A stretch of 64,000 bases of DNA from Paenibacillus sp. (GTDB lineage: Bacteria; Bacillota; Bacilli; Paenibacillales; Paenibacillaceae), in contig JAIRVF010000113.1 of the NCBI GenBank assembly GCA_031254035.1, positions 24,418-88,417 on the forward strand, read 5' to 3'. The notes below the pieces were generated by a model. The model was not told where the DNA came from and did not search any database. It was given only the letters and a program-made list of their open reading frames with translations. Positions 8,903-17,917 of the stretch are shown in pieces. Position 1 is the first letter of the stretch. Each line of letters starts with the position of its first letter. The position numbers and the translations under genes are program-made.

Positions 8903-9877
8903 ATGGAACAAATCAAGGTTGGTATTGTAGGATACGGAAACTTGGGTAAAGGCGTGGAAAAAGCGATCCGCCAAAATCCAGACTTTCAGCTAGAAGCGAT
9001 TTTCACCCGCCGCGAACCACAGGGTGTACAAGCAGGCGTGCCGGTTGTACATATTTCGGATGCGGAAAAATACATCGGTAAAATTGACGTGATGATTCTG
9101 TGCGGAGGTTCCGCAACGGATTTGCCTGAGCAAGGACCGGCATTCGCCAAACTTTTTAATACGGTTGACAGCTTTGATACACATGCACGCATTCCTGAGT
9201 ATTTTGCGACGGTTGATGCTGAAGCTTCTGCTGCTGGACATGTCAGCGTCATCTCTACAGGTTGGGATCCAGGACTTTTCTCGCTGAACCGCATGCTTGC
9301 GGAAGCCATTTTGCCTGAGGGCAAGGAATACACGTTCTGGGGCCGCGGCGTTAGCCAAGGTCACTCGGATGCCATCCGTCGTGTGGAAGGTGTAAAAAAT
9401 GGCGTACAATACACCATTCCGGTTGAAGAAGCGGTTGCCCAAGTGCGCGCTGGCAAAAATCCGGAACTGACAACCCGCCAAAAGCATTTGCGCGAATGTT
9501 TCGTGGTTGCCGAAGAAGGCGCAGATTTAGCCCGTATCGAAAAAGAAATTAAAGAAATGCCGAATTACTTCTCCGATTATGATACGACGGTAAACTTTAT
9601 CAGCGAAGAAGAGCTGAAAGCCAATCATTCGGCGATGCCTCACGGCGGTACTGTGCTTCGCAGCGGACGTACCGGTGAAAACAACACCCAAATCATCGAA
9701 TTCGGCCTGAAGCTGGACAGCAATCCAGAGTTTACAGCCAGTGTGCTGGTCGCTTATGCGCGTGCGGCTGCGAAGTTGTCTGCTCAAGGAGACAAAGGCG
9801 CCAAAACGGTATTCGATATTCCATTCGGCATGCTGTCGCCTAAATCGGCTGAGCAACTGCGCAAAGAATTGCTGTAG
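8903..9877 (+). CDS. ddh: meso-diaminopimelate D-dehydrogenase
   Basis: 324 residues. NADP-dependent enzyme that interconverts tetrahydrodipicolinate and meso-diaminopimelate in one step, bypassing the succinylase/acetylase route to lysine and cell-wall DAP. The Rossmann motif GIVGYGNLGKGVE opens the protein, and the family segments CGGSATDLPEQGP, STGWDPGLFSLNR and WGRGVSQGHSDA are present. I use the ATG at 8903 because GGAGG at 8891-8895 lies at ideal spacing; the in-frame ATG at 8879 lacks a site. It is monocistronic, with a possible TATAAT at 8844-8849 and a terminator directly after the stop codon. Confidence 0.93.
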   Translation: MEQIKVGIVGYGNLGKGVEKAIRQNPDFQLEAIFTRREPQGVQAGVPVVHISDAEKYIGKIDVMILCGGSATDLPEQGPAFAKLFNTVDSFDTHARIPEYFATVDAEASAAGHVSVISTGWDPGLFSLNRMLAEAILPEGKEYTFWGRGVSQGHSDAIRRVEGVKNGVQYTIPVEEAVAQVRAGKNPELTTRQKHLRECFVVAEEGADLARIEKEIKEMPNYFSDYDTTVNFISEEELKANHSAMPHGGTVLRSGRTGENNTQIIEFGLKLDSNPEFTASVLVAYARAAAKLSAQGDKGAKTVFDIPFGMLSPKSAEQLRKELL

Positions 9878-9903
9878 TTTATACCGGATAAGTTGCAATA
9901 AGG

Positions 9904-9943
9904 GCATCATTCCTTCCATAATGGGTTGGAATGATGTCTTTTT
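9904..9943 (+). terminator. Terminator after ddh
   Basis: The stem GCATCATTCC / GGAATGATGT with a 14-nt loop is followed by CTTTTTC. Confidence 0.8.
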
Positions 9944-9987
9944 CTATTTCATATGGGAAAATCGGACAGAAAGGAGCGGAAGTCTTC

Positions 9988-10270
9988 ATGTTAGACCCGC
10001 GCTCATTATATCTGCGGAGTATGATGCTGAAGAGGGAAGAGGTACCTTCATTTCGGAGATATCCTTTTAATTTGCCTGCGGTTCACGAATTCGCCAGCCT
10101 GTCGTTCCGGGAGCCGGTAACTTTTATCGTGGGAGAAAACGGTTCAGGAAAGTCCACGCTACTGGAAGCGATGGCCGTCGCTTGGGGAGACGGACCATTA
10201 CATTATTACCAAAAAAATGATGAACAACCGCGAGCAGATGCTGGACATTTTGCTGGAGGGGGAGAGTTAA
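9988..10270 (+). pseudogene. Truncated AAA/ABC-type ATPase: ends joined, middle missing
   Basis: The 5' part encodes the start of a small AAA-family ATPase (MLDPRSLYLRSMMLKREE, then Walker A GENGSGKST near residue 50). After AVAWG the reading shifts frame. The sequence then matches the C-terminal end of the same family in the +1 frame (TDHYIITKKMMNNREQML, ending at the TAA at 10268-10270). The switch region, Walker B and everything else between are absent, about 150 codons by my recollection of full-length homologues. The ribosome site AAGGAG at 9971-9976 is intact. Almost certainly non-functional. The break is an internal deletion combined with a frameshift. Confidence 0.8.
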
Positions 10271-10337
10271 GAGCGATCCATAACCATAGCGACCTCATGC
10301 TCTCAACTTTCAATACGACAACAAAATATAGCGATAA

Positions 10338-10388
10338 CAAAAAGGCGGCTATCAATAGGTCCAAAGGAACCTGTCGAATAGCCGCCTG
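10338..10388 (-). terminator. Terminator of trhO
   Basis: On the minus strand a long stem (GGCGGCTAT with ATAGCCGCC and further inner pairs) is followed by a T tract, 22 nt past the trhO stop codon. Confidence 0.8.
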
Positions 10389-10409
10389 CTTTATAAGCAT
10401 GAGCTTAAT

Positions 10410-11309
10410 TTATGCTTTTACTCCCAACACCGCTACTCTGCACTCGTCAGAGCAGAAGGATTGATGCTCTTCTTCGCAGTTCGTGCAGCAAACATGCTGC
10501 TTATTACAAAACGGGTTTGCGCAGTTGATGTAACGGTCTTCCGTTGTCCCGCAGTGATGGCATTTGGCAATGACCATATCATCTTCGGTACGATTGATCG
10601 GGACTGAAATGCGCTCATCGAAAACATAACATTTTCCATCCCACAGATGGCCTTTCACTTCAGGGTCCTTACCGTAGGTGACAATGCCGCCCTCAAGCTG
10701 GTTAACGTCCTGGAAGCCCTCGTGGATCAGAAATCCGGTTAACTTCTCGCAGCGGATGCCGCCGGTGCAATAGGTCAGCACCTTCTTGTCTTTGTGTTGA
10801 CCAAGGTTGTTGCGGATCCATTCCGGAAACTCGCGGAACGATTCAACTTCGGGACGGATCGCGTTGCGGAAATGGCCAATCTCATATTCGTAATCATTGC
10901 GGCCGTCGATCACGATAACGTCATCGCTTTCCAGCAGCTCATGCCATTCTTTTGGAGAAAGTCTTGTGCCACCGATGACATTCGGGTCAAGCTCCCTTTC
11001 ATAGCGGAATGTCACGAGTTCCTTTTTATGCCGCACAAAAATTTTCTTGAACGCATGTCCGTCCGATTCGTCGATTTTAAATACAGTGTCAGCGAACAAT
11101 GGGTTGGCTTTCATGTCGTTCATGTACTTTTCGGTTTGTTCTACCGTTCCGGACAACGTACCGTTAATGCCTTCCGAAGCGATCAAAATACGTCCTTTGA
11201 CGCCAAGGTCCTTGCAATATTGAAGATGCTCTGCAGTAAACTGCTCCGGATCAGGGATATTCACGAAATTATAATATAGCAAAATGCGATAATCTTTAGA
11301 TGCTGTCAT
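10410..11309 (-). CDS. trhO: tRNA uridine(34) hydroxylase, rhodanese family
   Basis: 299 residues. The TrhO/YceA family makes 5-hydroxyuridine at tRNA position 34 from O2. An N-terminal ferredoxin-like domain ([10 protein letters not shown] near residue 50) is followed by a rhodanese domain with active-site loop CTGGIRCEK and a Cys-rich tail (CHHCG...CANPFC...CCTNC) likely to bind zinc. I start at the ATG at 11307-11309, which has AGGTGAAG upstream. The open frame continues 22 codons further up, but that part (GLFEQPLK) is read from the end of a dispersed repeat and is not protein. The repeat copy at 11344-11594 lies directly upstream, so the native promoter is either in the 34-bp gap or supplied by the repeat. 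Confidence 0.9.
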   Translation of the reverse strand: MTASKDYRILLYYNFVNIPDPEQFTAEHLQYCKDLGVKGRILIASEGINGTLSGTVEQTEKYMNDMKANPLFADTVFKIDESDGHAFKKIFVRHKKELVTFRYERELDPNVIGGTRLSPKEWHELLESDDVIVIDGRNDYEYEIGHFRNAIRPEVESFREFPEWIRNNLGQHKDKKVLTYCTGGIRCEKLTGFLIHEGFQDVNQLEGGIVTYGKDPEVKGHLWDGKCYVFDERISVPINRTEDDMVIAKCHHCGTTEDRYINCANPFCNKQHVCCTNCEEEHQSFCSDECRVAVLGVKA

Positions 11310-11343
11310 TATATCTTCACCTGTCTTGTTAAGTTTATCTTTT

Positions 11344-11594
11344 AGAGGTTGTTCAAAAAGTCCGCTTTTGATCACGAAGTAAACCAGGAAGCTGATTCGG
11401 CATCGAACCTTGAATTCAGCCGGGCCTTCCGGTGCTCACGTACCCACTACAGGCATATACTTACGAAGTCGTTTTCTACGAAAACGTGTAGCTCCGCTCC
11501 TCAGTCCCTATCTTCATTCAATTCAAGCGTTTTGAAAAAACGCACATCGGAAGCATAGGCTTCGGTGCTGAAAACCGACCTTTTTGAACACGCA
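11344..11594 (+). repeat. Hairpin-rich dispersed element, copy A
   Basis: A 251-bp element opening with AGAGGTTGTTCAAAAAGTCC and closing with GACCTTTTTGAACACGCAC; the core GTTCAAAAAG is inverted at the two ends. Inside are several short hairpins: CGTTTTC/GAAAACG, GCGTTTT/AAAACGC and GAAGC/GCTTC. It codes for nothing. Related copies lie at 14025-14240, 16311-16354 and (inverted) 27565-27856. It looks like a MITE or REP/BIME-type element that is moved in trans. Confidence 0.8.
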
Positions 11595-11946
11595 CTTTTA
11601 TCTTAAGATTACAGAATTTAAGTTTTCAGCAAAGCTGAAACATTCCTTAACCGTAAGAAAAACCACCTCTAAAGGCGGTCTATTTTTTGAATCAATACTA
11701 TCTTAGACATTTTCTAATCTATTGTAGATGAACCAGACGTGGATAGTCAACTTAAAAAGTATGGAATATGACCATTAGCGGGCGGGGAAATGTTCAAATA
11801 ACCGTTGCTGCCGAACGAGTGCCGAGAAGAGAATAATTTCGAGAAAATGAAGAAGATAATCGATAGAGCACGCCTATAAAGACCTATATAGTAATAATAT
11901 ACCAAGTTGTTAAAGCTGTACGGTGGTCGTATAGGGGGATTTGCCA
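11595..11946. other. Non-coding gap between repeat copy A and the chemoreceptor gene
   Basis: No open frame of interest. It contains two small hairpins, TTTCAGC/GCTGAAA near 11630 and ACCACCT/AGGCGGT near 11670. Read on the minus strand, the second is followed by TTTTTCTT and could be a terminator. The stretch before the gene is A+T-rich and must hold its promoter, but I cannot assign -35 and -10 boxes with confidence. Confidence 0.4.
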
Positions 11947-13995
11947 ATGAGAGAAAATTTAATAAAGGAACCGTTCCGGTGGAATCCGTTGCGGTCGATC
12001 GGAACGAAGATTGCGCTGATTATGGTCGCTGTCATTCTTGCTTTTGTGGTGGTTACTGGCACGGTATCATATCAAATTTCCAAAAGGGCGCTGGAACGCG
12101 AAGTAATTGGCGCATATCAGGAGACTGCGGTGCAAACAAGCCAGAAGCTTGATTTTTTGTTCAACTCCTTTCACAAGATTTTGCTGCAAATGATGGTGGA
12201 CAAGACGATGAAAAATACGGTGCTAGGAATGTTTGAGCGGAGAGACGATCTGGCGGAGTATACGCAGCTTGCCGATTCGCTCGATACGATTCTGCAATCC
12301 TATATGTTTTCCGACGCGTATATTACCTCCATTGAAGTGCTGCAGACCGACGGCATGGTAATTCCCACACGTTCAGGGCTGCTGGCGAGCAAAAATTACG
12401 GGAATGAAGACTGGTTCAAAAAAATTATCCAAAACAGCGGCGAACCCGTCTGGATTGATCATAATTTAACTGGGAACCGGAATACGAATCCAACCATTAC
12501 GCTGGGCAGAGTGATTTCCGGAGAGGGAACATCCAAGGGGTATTGCGTTATTTTGATTGATATTGACTTGGCAGCCATCAAGGAACAGGTGGAAAACGTA
12601 CGTATGGGTGATGGAGCCAGCATTCAGGTGATCAGTCCCCAAAAGCAGGTGATTTACAGCAAGTTATCTTCGCAAATCGGCCAAATATCGGATATTTCAC
12701 TGCCGCCGGAAGGCATGAGCAAGCCGAAATATTTGTTTCTTACCCCAGACCAATCGAAGCAAATTGTCATGGCTAAATCGGAAATCAACGGTTGGTGTAC
12801 GATCGGAATGATACCCATCAATGAGATGCTGAAGGGTACGAAACAAATTTTCAAAGCGACATTGTGGGTACTCTGCTGCGCCTTTGCGCTTGCCGTGCTG
12901 GTAGGATGGTTTGTAGCCCGCATGATCGGCAAACCGCTCAGCCGCTTGCGCGAGCTGATGAAGCAAGGAGCCAACGGGAATCTGCAGGTCCGAACGAATG
13001 CTGTCTCTAGAGATGAAATCGGTCAGGTTGGCAAAAGTTTTGATGAAATGATGCTTCATTTAACCGACCTGGTCCATCAAACTGGGGCATCCGCTGCAGA
13101 AATGCTGGAGATGGCTGACGAGCTTTCATATGTATCCCTGAGCACCGAAGAAACGGCAAAAGAGATCGCGTCCGCTACTTTGGATATTGCCAGAGGCGGC
13201 GAAGGGCTTGCAAGCGATGCCGAGCAGGGCAAGCTGCTCGCGGAAAAATCCAAGGAACAGACGAAGCTGCTTGTGCAGACCAGCAAGGAAATGCAGAGTC
13301 TTGCAGAAGACGTGAATGGAACTAGCAAAATGGGAACAGAGTATATGTTTGAGCTTATTCAGAAGACCGCAGACATGGAGGAACGGATTGGCTCCATCAT
13401 CGGCAAGGTCACAAAGCTGCAGGAAAGCACGGAGTCGATATCGAAGGTGCTAGATATCCTGACCCGATTAGTGAAGCAAACGAATGTCCTCTCTTTTAAT
13501 GCCACAATCGAGGCGGCTAGAGCCGGAACGTATGGCCATGGTTTTAAAGTGGTGGCGGATGAGATTCGCACCCTGTCGGAGCAGGCCAAGCGGTCAGTGG
13601 AATGGGTTGATGAGATCACTGATGCAATCCGGAAGGAAATAGAGGAGACGGCTCAGGTTTTGCATGACTCTAGTCCGATTTTTATGCAGCAAATTTCATC
13701 TGTGAAAAAAGCCGATACACTTTTCGGTCAAGTTGGCTTGCAAATGAACGAGTTGATGAATCACCTGACGCTGGTAAACGACTTCATTCTCGAGATGGAG
13801 CAGTCACAGCTTCTCCTTTCGGATGCAATGGCGGGCGTAAGCATCGTGTCGGATCAATCGCTGGTTACTTCTGAAGAGGTTGCATCGCTCAGCAACGAAC
13901 AGCTCGGGATCAGCAGTGGTCTGGTCCAGTTGTCCAAGAAACTTCAGGTATTATCAAGCGTATTAAAAGACTCCCTGTCCCGGTTTAAGATTTAA
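11947..13995 (+). CDS. Methyl-accepting chemotaxis protein
   Basis: 682 residues. A transmembrane span near 20-42 is followed by an extracellular sensor domain of about 240 residues (Cache-like by size and position) and a second span near 295-318. A HAMP segment ends in DEIGQVGKSFDEMM, and a cytoplasmic signalling hairpin follows. The tip reads QTNVLSFNATIEAARAG then GFKVVADEIRTLSEQ, close to the canonical receptor tip but with S, F and T replacing usual Leu/Ala residues. There is no C-terminal CheR-binding pentapeptide. It would signal to CheA/CheW from a ligand at the membrane. The ATG at 11947 follows GGGGG; the in-frame TTG at 11941 lies too close to that site. Next to a sugar importer, so a sugar-sensing role is possible. 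Confidence 0.9.
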   Translation: MRENLIKEPFRWNPLRSIGTKIALIMVAVILAFVVVTGTVSYQISKRALEREVIGAYQETAVQTSQKLDFLFNSFHKILLQMMVDKTMKNTVLGMFERRDDLAEYTQLADSLDTILQSYMFSDAYITSIEVLQTDGMVIPTRSGLLASKNYGNEDWFKKIIQNSGEPVWIDHNLTGNRNTNPTITLGRVISGEGTSKGYCVILIDIDLAAIKEQVENVRMGDGASIQVISPQKQVIYSKLSSQIGQISDISLPPEGMSKPKYLFLTPDQSKQIVMAKSEINGWCTIGMIPINEMLKGTKQIFKATLWVLCCAFALAVLVGWFVARMIGKPLSRLRELMKQGANGNLQVRTNAVSRDEIGQVGKSFDEMMLHLTDLVHQTGASAAEMLEMADELSYVSLSTEETAKEIASATLDIARGGEGLASDAEQGKLLAEKSKEQTKLLVQTSKEMQSLAEDVNGTSKMGTEYMFELIQKTADMEERIGSIIGKVTKLQESTESISKVLDILTRLVKQTNVLSFNATIEAARAGTYGHGFKVVADEIRTLSEQAKRSVEWVDEITDAIRKEIEETAQVLHDSSPIFMQQISSVKKADTLFGQVGLQMNELMNHLTLVNDFILEMEQSQLLLSDAMAGVSIVSDQSLVTSEEVASLSNEQLGISSGLVQLSKKLQVLSSVLKDSLSRFKI

Positions 13996-14015
13996 TCCCG
14001 GGGCGGGAGTCTTTT
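13965..14015 (+). terminator. Terminator of the chemoreceptor gene
   Basis: AGACTCCC pairs with GGGAGTCT, with extra CCGG pairing inside, and is followed by TTTTC. The stop codon sits in the loop. Confidence 0.7.
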
Positions 14016-14024
14016 CACGTTTTA

Positions 14025-14240
14025 AGAGGCCGCTTTTGATCACGAAGCAAATCAGGAAGCAACTCGGCATCGAATCTTGAATTCAGCTGGGCCTAAGCAG
14101 ATGCTTACGAAGTCGTTTTCTACGAAAACGTGTAGTTCCGCTCTTCAGTCCCTAGCTTCATCCAATTTAAGCGTTTTGAAAAAGCGCACATCGGAAGCAT
14201 AAGCTTCGGTGCTGAAAACCGACCTTTTTAACATGTATTT
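14025..14240 (+). repeat. Hairpin-rich dispersed element, copy B (degenerate ends)
   Basis: Same internal sequence as copy A (TTTTGATCACGAAG, then CGTTTTCTACGAAAACG, then GAAGCATAAGCTTCGG), but the left terminus has lost GTTGTTCAAAAAG and the right terminus has drifted. A central segment also differs. It abuts the broken end of the MFS gene on its right. Confidence 0.75.
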
Positions 14241-14475
14241 TAAGAATCGATACTATTTGTTTGCCCGATTCCAGAGGCGTACGTTTGGAAGGCCGTGCGG
14301 AAGCCAAGGTGAACGAAAGCCCCCAGCATATGTACATGGACAAATTATAAAGGGAAACCCCGCCAATTCCATGATTGGACTCCCATATATACAGATTGAC
14401 AAATATAGCAATGTAAATGGAAATAATCGAACTGATCATGTTCATGATCAGTAGTTTTCGTATATCCTTGGACAC
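14238..14475 (-). pseudogene. MFS transporter remnant
   Basis: A GTG start at 14473-14475, with AGAGGAG upstream, opens a frame for about 60 residues of an MFS-type N-terminus: one membrane helix (SSIISIYIAIFVNLYIWE), then the start of a second (NLSMYICWGLSFTLA). After that the frame turns into non-membrane sequence and runs into repeat copy B. In the neighbouring frame the last stretch reads FRTAFQTYASGIGQTNSIDS then a stop, which could be the native 3' end. That would make this a 5'/3' fusion with the core deleted. It begins 29 nt after the second permease gene, so it was probably the last gene of the sugar operon. Confidence 0.6.
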
Positions 14476-14504
14476 GTTGTCGCTCCTCTTCCGTCACCTA
14501 CCGC

Positions 14505-15350
14505 CTATTTGATGGCGCCCGCCGTAATTCCGCTAGCAATCTGGCGTTGGAAGAACATGTAGACGATCAATATCGGAACCATGGTAATTAACAATCCTGC
14601 GAAAAGAGGTCCCCATTCCGTGCGGTATTGCATTTGGGCCTGCATCATGGCGATTCCGACAGGCAGCGTATAATGTGCCGGATCGTTCTCCAGAATTGTG
14701 CCGATGATGTATTCGTTCCAAATGTTCAGGAGGTTGACGATTCCTACCGTGATCAGACCGGGCTGGGAGAGCGGAAGCATGACCCTGAAAAAGATGCCAA
14801 AATACGATGCTCCGTCAATCGCAGCCGCTTCTTCAAGTTCCTGGGGCAGGCTTTTGAAAAAGCCGACCAGGACAAAGATGCCGAAGGCAATAAGTGTAGA
14901 AGAGTACACCAAAATTAGGCCAAAGGACGAGTTGGTCAGATTCATGGAATTCAACAGGAAAAACAGTGGAATCAGCGCAAGGCTGAACGGAATCATCATC
15001 GATGCGATATAGACCAGATAAAGTACGTTGCTGCCTTTAAACGGGTATCTTGCAATTACGTATGCAGTAGAAGCGGCCAGAAACAAACCGAGAAACGTCG
15101 AACCAAGCGTAACGACAACGGAGTTTGTAAAATATTTTCCAAAACTGAACTCACTCCACACATAGGTGAAGTTGCTCCACAGCAATGGAAGGTCCGGCAG
15201 CGACCAAGGCATTTTACGGAAAAACTGATCATTGTTTTTGAGCGAATCGAGCAATGTCCAAAGGAGCGGATAAAGTACGGATAAACCCCAGATGATCAGT
15301 ATGGCGTAGAATATTATTTTGTAAAACGGATTTAAACCGCCTGATTTCAT
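14505..15350 (-). CDS. Carbohydrate ABC transporter permease (MalG type)
   Basis: 281 residues with six predicted membrane helices. The cytoplasmic EAA loop, EEAAAIDGASYFGIFFRVML near residues 185-205, contacts the ATPase. Pairs with the upstream permease to form the channel of a sugar importer. The ATG at 15348-15350 follows GGGAGG, and the gene starts 26 nt after the first permease stops. No ATPase gene is present in the operon; such systems usually share a general MsmX/MalK-type ATPase encoded elsewhere. Confidence 0.92.
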   Translation of the reverse strand: MKSGGLNPFYKIIFYAILIIWGLSVLYPLLWTLLDSLKNNDQFFRKMPWSLPDLPLLWSNFTYVWSEFSFGKYFTNSVVVTLGSTFLGLFLAASTAYVIARYPFKGSNVLYLVYIASMMIPFSLALIPLFFLLNSMNLTNSSFGLILVYSSTLIAFGIFVLVGFFKSLPQELEEAAAIDGASYFGIFFRVMLPLSQPGLITVGIVNLLNIWNEYIIGTILENDPAHYTLPVGIAMMQAQMQYRTEWGPLFAGLLITMVPILIVYMFFQRQIASGITAGAIK

Positions 15351-15376
15351 AATTTGTTCCTCCCGGGCATAGAAAA

Positions 15377-16279
15377 TCAGCTGATTTCAACAGTTTCCTG
15401 ACGCATTAATCGTTGTAATATGATGGTTGTAATTAGTGAAACGACCAAAATCAGTACGCCAATGGCTGCGCCGTACCCGAAATGGTATTGGGTAAAGGCC
15501 ATTTGATACAAGTAGGAACCCATGACCTGGGTCGAGTTGTCGGGTCCGCCGTTTGTCATGATCATGACGATGACAAAAGAGCCGTTCAGCGTCGTCATCA
15601 TGATGTTCAGGATGGACACCTTCATTTGCTCCCAAATCAGCGGTAGTGTGATATATCGGAACTGCGTCCACTGTCCCGCGCCTTCAAGGCTCGAAGCTTC
15701 ATAATAGGATTCAGGAATACTTTGAATCGCTGCAATCAGAAGAATCATATAGAAGCCGATACCAGCCCAGATGGCCGGAGGCAGAAGCATCCAGATTGTA
15801 TGGTTAGTAAAACCGAGCCAGGTAATATCCACCTTGTCTTTGGTAAATAGCGACAGAAAAGAGTTCAAAAAGCCAATTTGCGGATTATAAATGAAATTCC
15901 ATAAAACCCCGATAACGACAACGGAAATAACATTCGGAATAAAAAAGATAGAACGGAAGAAATTCGATAATTTGAAACGGAAACGGGTTAAAGCGATGGC
16001 AAAAAAAGTTGCCAAAATCATAATGCCGATGATTTTACCGACGACAAGAAAGTAGTCATTGCCCATGGCATTCCAAACAATAGGGTCGTGGAGCATTTCT
16101 TTGAAGTTGTCGAAACCGATAAACGTTTTTTTGTTCGAAGAGCCTGACCAGTCAAACAAGGAATAATACATCGCCTGGACAACAGGATAGATCGTGAACA
16201 GGCAGAAAAACAGAAATGTGGGTAAAATGAAAGTTGCGATAAACAGGTTACGCTGCCATTTGGTTGTTCCCAATCTCAT
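15377..16279 (-). CDS. Carbohydrate ABC transporter permease (MalF type)
   Basis: 300 residues. Six helices starting with FIATFILPTFLFFCLFTIY, and an EAA loop in ASSLEGAGQWTQFRYITLPL near residues 190-215. It is the partner of the MalG-type permease. I start at the ATG at 16277-16279 (MRLGTTKW), with AAGGCAGG upstream. The longer open frame to 16354 reads through a remnant of the dispersed repeat and is rejected. Separated from the binding-protein gene by that remnant and a 12-bp hairpin. Confidence 0.9.
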   Translation of the reverse strand: MRLGTTKWQRNLFIATFILPTFLFFCLFTIYPVVQAMYYSLFDWSGSSNKKTFIGFDNFKEMLHDPIVWNAMGNDYFLVVGKIIGIMILATFFAIALTRFRFKLSNFFRSIFFIPNVISVVVIGVLWNFIYNPQIGFLNSFLSLFTKDKVDITWLGFTNHTIWMLLPPAIWAGIGFYMILLIAAIQSIPESYYEASSLEGAGQWTQFRYITLPLIWEQMKVSILNIMMTTLNGSFVIVMIMTNGGPDNSTQVMGSYLYQMAFTQYHFGYGAAIGVLILVVSLITTIILQRLMRQETVEIS

Positions 16280-16310
16280 CAGGTTAAACCTGCCTTTCCA
16301 AAATAATTTA

Positions 16311-16354
16311 AGAGGTTGTTCAAAAAGTCCGCCTCGACCTTTTTGAACACGCAC
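16311..16354 (-). repeat. Dispersed element, copy C: two termini only
   Basis: 44 bp made of the left end (AGAGGTTGTTCAAAAAGTCC) joined directly to the right end (GACCTTTTTGAACACGCAC) with the whole hairpin interior gone. Orientation relative to copy A is the same as written; strand is nominal. It sits between the binding-protein and permease genes. Confidence 0.75.
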
Positions 16355-16359
16355 TTTAA

Positions 16360-16394
16360 GGAGGATGACGAAGAGTACATCCTCGTCATCCTCC
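16360..16394 (-). promoter_or_regulatory. Intercistronic 12-bp hairpin in the sugar operon
   Basis: GGAGGATGACGA and TCGTCATCCTCC form a perfect 12-bp stem with an 11-nt loop, 24 nt after the binding-protein stop codon. On the transcribed strand no T tract follows (TTAAAGTG), so it is unlikely to be a full terminator. It more likely protects the 3' end of the binding-protein message and lets the permeases be made at a lower level. Confidence 0.65.
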
Positions 16395-16417
16395 GTCTTT
16401 ACCGTTTGTAGCTGATT

Positions 16418-17800
16418 CTATTTTTTCGCTGCAGCCTTCTTGGCTACTTCCACCACGCGTTCAACCCATTGTTCTGGAGTGATTTTGCTGATGGTTAGCG
16501 CGTCTGTAGCGTCTTGCATCGCCTTGTCAACGTCAGCATTGAAGGTAACGGTCGGAACAACGACGGTGTTTGAATCGGTCAGGTATTTAGCAGCGTCTTT
16601 AACAAAGCTAGGCGCGTTGGAAGCACTGATATCGCCTTTGATGTTAGAAGGAGCGCCGCTAAGCTCTGCCCATTGGGAAGCTTGCGCTTTGGAGAAAACG
16701 AACTCCAGGAATGCTTTAGCAGCTTCTTTGTTCTTTGCATTCTTCGCGATGGCTACGTTCGCAGTGGAAGTGTTCGCAACGACTTTTCCGCCATTATCTT
16801 GCGTAATTGAAGGAATGAAGCCGAAGGAGAATCCGCCTGGAATGTCTTTGGCCATTTCATTAGGCAGCCAGAGGCCGTTCGGAATAAAAGCATCCTTATG
16901 CTGCAAGAACAGCATTTGGGAATCGGTATGGTTAATTTGAATGGAAGCTTTGTCGATAAATCCTTTGTCGCGCAGCTCTACGATTTTATTCAGGGCCGCC
17001 AAAACAGCTGGTTTTTGGAAAGCTTCAACCTTGGAGGCTGCCATGTCCTGAAGGATTGAAATATCATTGTTATTTGCAGAGACGATAGCTGGATAAAGGA
17101 TAGAGCCGTTAATGTAGTAAGGATATTTACCCGTATGGATAAAAGGCGTTGTTCCAGCAGCTTTGATCTTATCGCTCACAGCCAGGAAGGATTGCCAGTC
17201 AGTTGGCTCATCCCATCCTTTTTCTTTGAAAAGGGCTTTATCCCAGAATATACCCCAGGAGTTCAGAACGAGAGGGATGTCATATACTTTGCCGTCGAAT
17301 TGTTGTGGAGGTTGGGCCAAAATATCCGAGATTTTCTCACCGTCGATATTTTTGGCATCCTTCAGATAGTCGGTCAAATCTTCAAGCTGTCCATCGTCGA
17401 CCATTTGGCGGTCGTTCAGGTTAGGTCCATCGATGTATACGAAATCCGGCGGATTGCCTCCGACCCAGCGCGGTTTCATTTGATCGTTGATTTTTGGTCC
17501 GCCGTTTTCTTTGATCTTCAGATCAGGGTTGGCAGCTTGGAAGTCAGCGATGACTTTCTTCCACCATTTGTCGCCATAACCGCCGACGAAATATTGGATT
17601 TCAAAATCCCCCGTCAGCTTTTTCTTCCCATTATCGGTTGTTGCCGGCGTAGTTCCTCCATCCGTGGTTTTAGCCGGTTCTTCCGTTTTAGGTGCTTCCG
17701 GTTGCTTAGCTTCATCTTTGGAACTGCCACAACCTGCAAGAGGAGCGACGGCTAACAAAGCCGCGATGCCCAGTGCAGCCAATCGTGTTTTTGACACCAT
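16418..17800 (-). CDS. Sugar ABC transporter substrate-binding lipoprotein (NgcE-like)
   Basis: 460 residues. The signal peptide ends in a lipobox (PLAGC, Cys near residue 24), and a Lys/Pro/Thr/Glu-rich spacer to about residue 65 is followed by a family-1 solute-binding fold. The segments YFVGGYGDKWWKKVIADF and WVGGNPPDFVYIDGPNLN recall NgcE-type N-acetylglucosamine/chitobiose binders, but the substrate is not proven. It delivers the sugar to the two permeases encoded downstream. GGAGG precedes the ATG at 17798-17800. First gene of the operon. Confidence 0.88.
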   Translation of the reverse strand: MVSKTRLAALGIAALLAVAPLAGCGSSKDEAKQPEAPKTEEPAKTTDGGTTPATTDNGKKKLTGDFEIQYFVGGYGDKWWKKVIADFQAANPDLKIKENGGPKINDQMKPRWVGGNPPDFVYIDGPNLNDRQMVDDGQLEDLTDYLKDAKNIDGEKISDILAQPPQQFDGKVYDIPLVLNSWGIFWDKALFKEKGWDEPTDWQSFLAVSDKIKAAGTTPFIHTGKYPYYINGSILYPAIVSANNNDISILQDMAASKVEAFQKPAVLAALNKIVELRDKGFIDKASIQINHTDSQMLFLQHKDAFIPNGLWLPNEMAKDIPGGFSFGFIPSITQDNGGKVVANTSTANVAIAKNAKNKEAAKAFLEFVFSKAQASQWAELSGAPSNIKGDISASNAPSFVKDAAKYLTDSNTVVVPTVTFNADVDKAMQDATDALTISKITPEQWVERVVEVAKKAAAKK

Positions 17801-17917
17801 AAAAGCTAACCCTCCTTAAATAATGTTCAACGCTATATTGTCTACTGTCTTCATTTACAGCGCCTATATTTATCATAGAGACAGAGGGCGTACGGCTCCA
17901 TCGAAATTCTTCCATGA

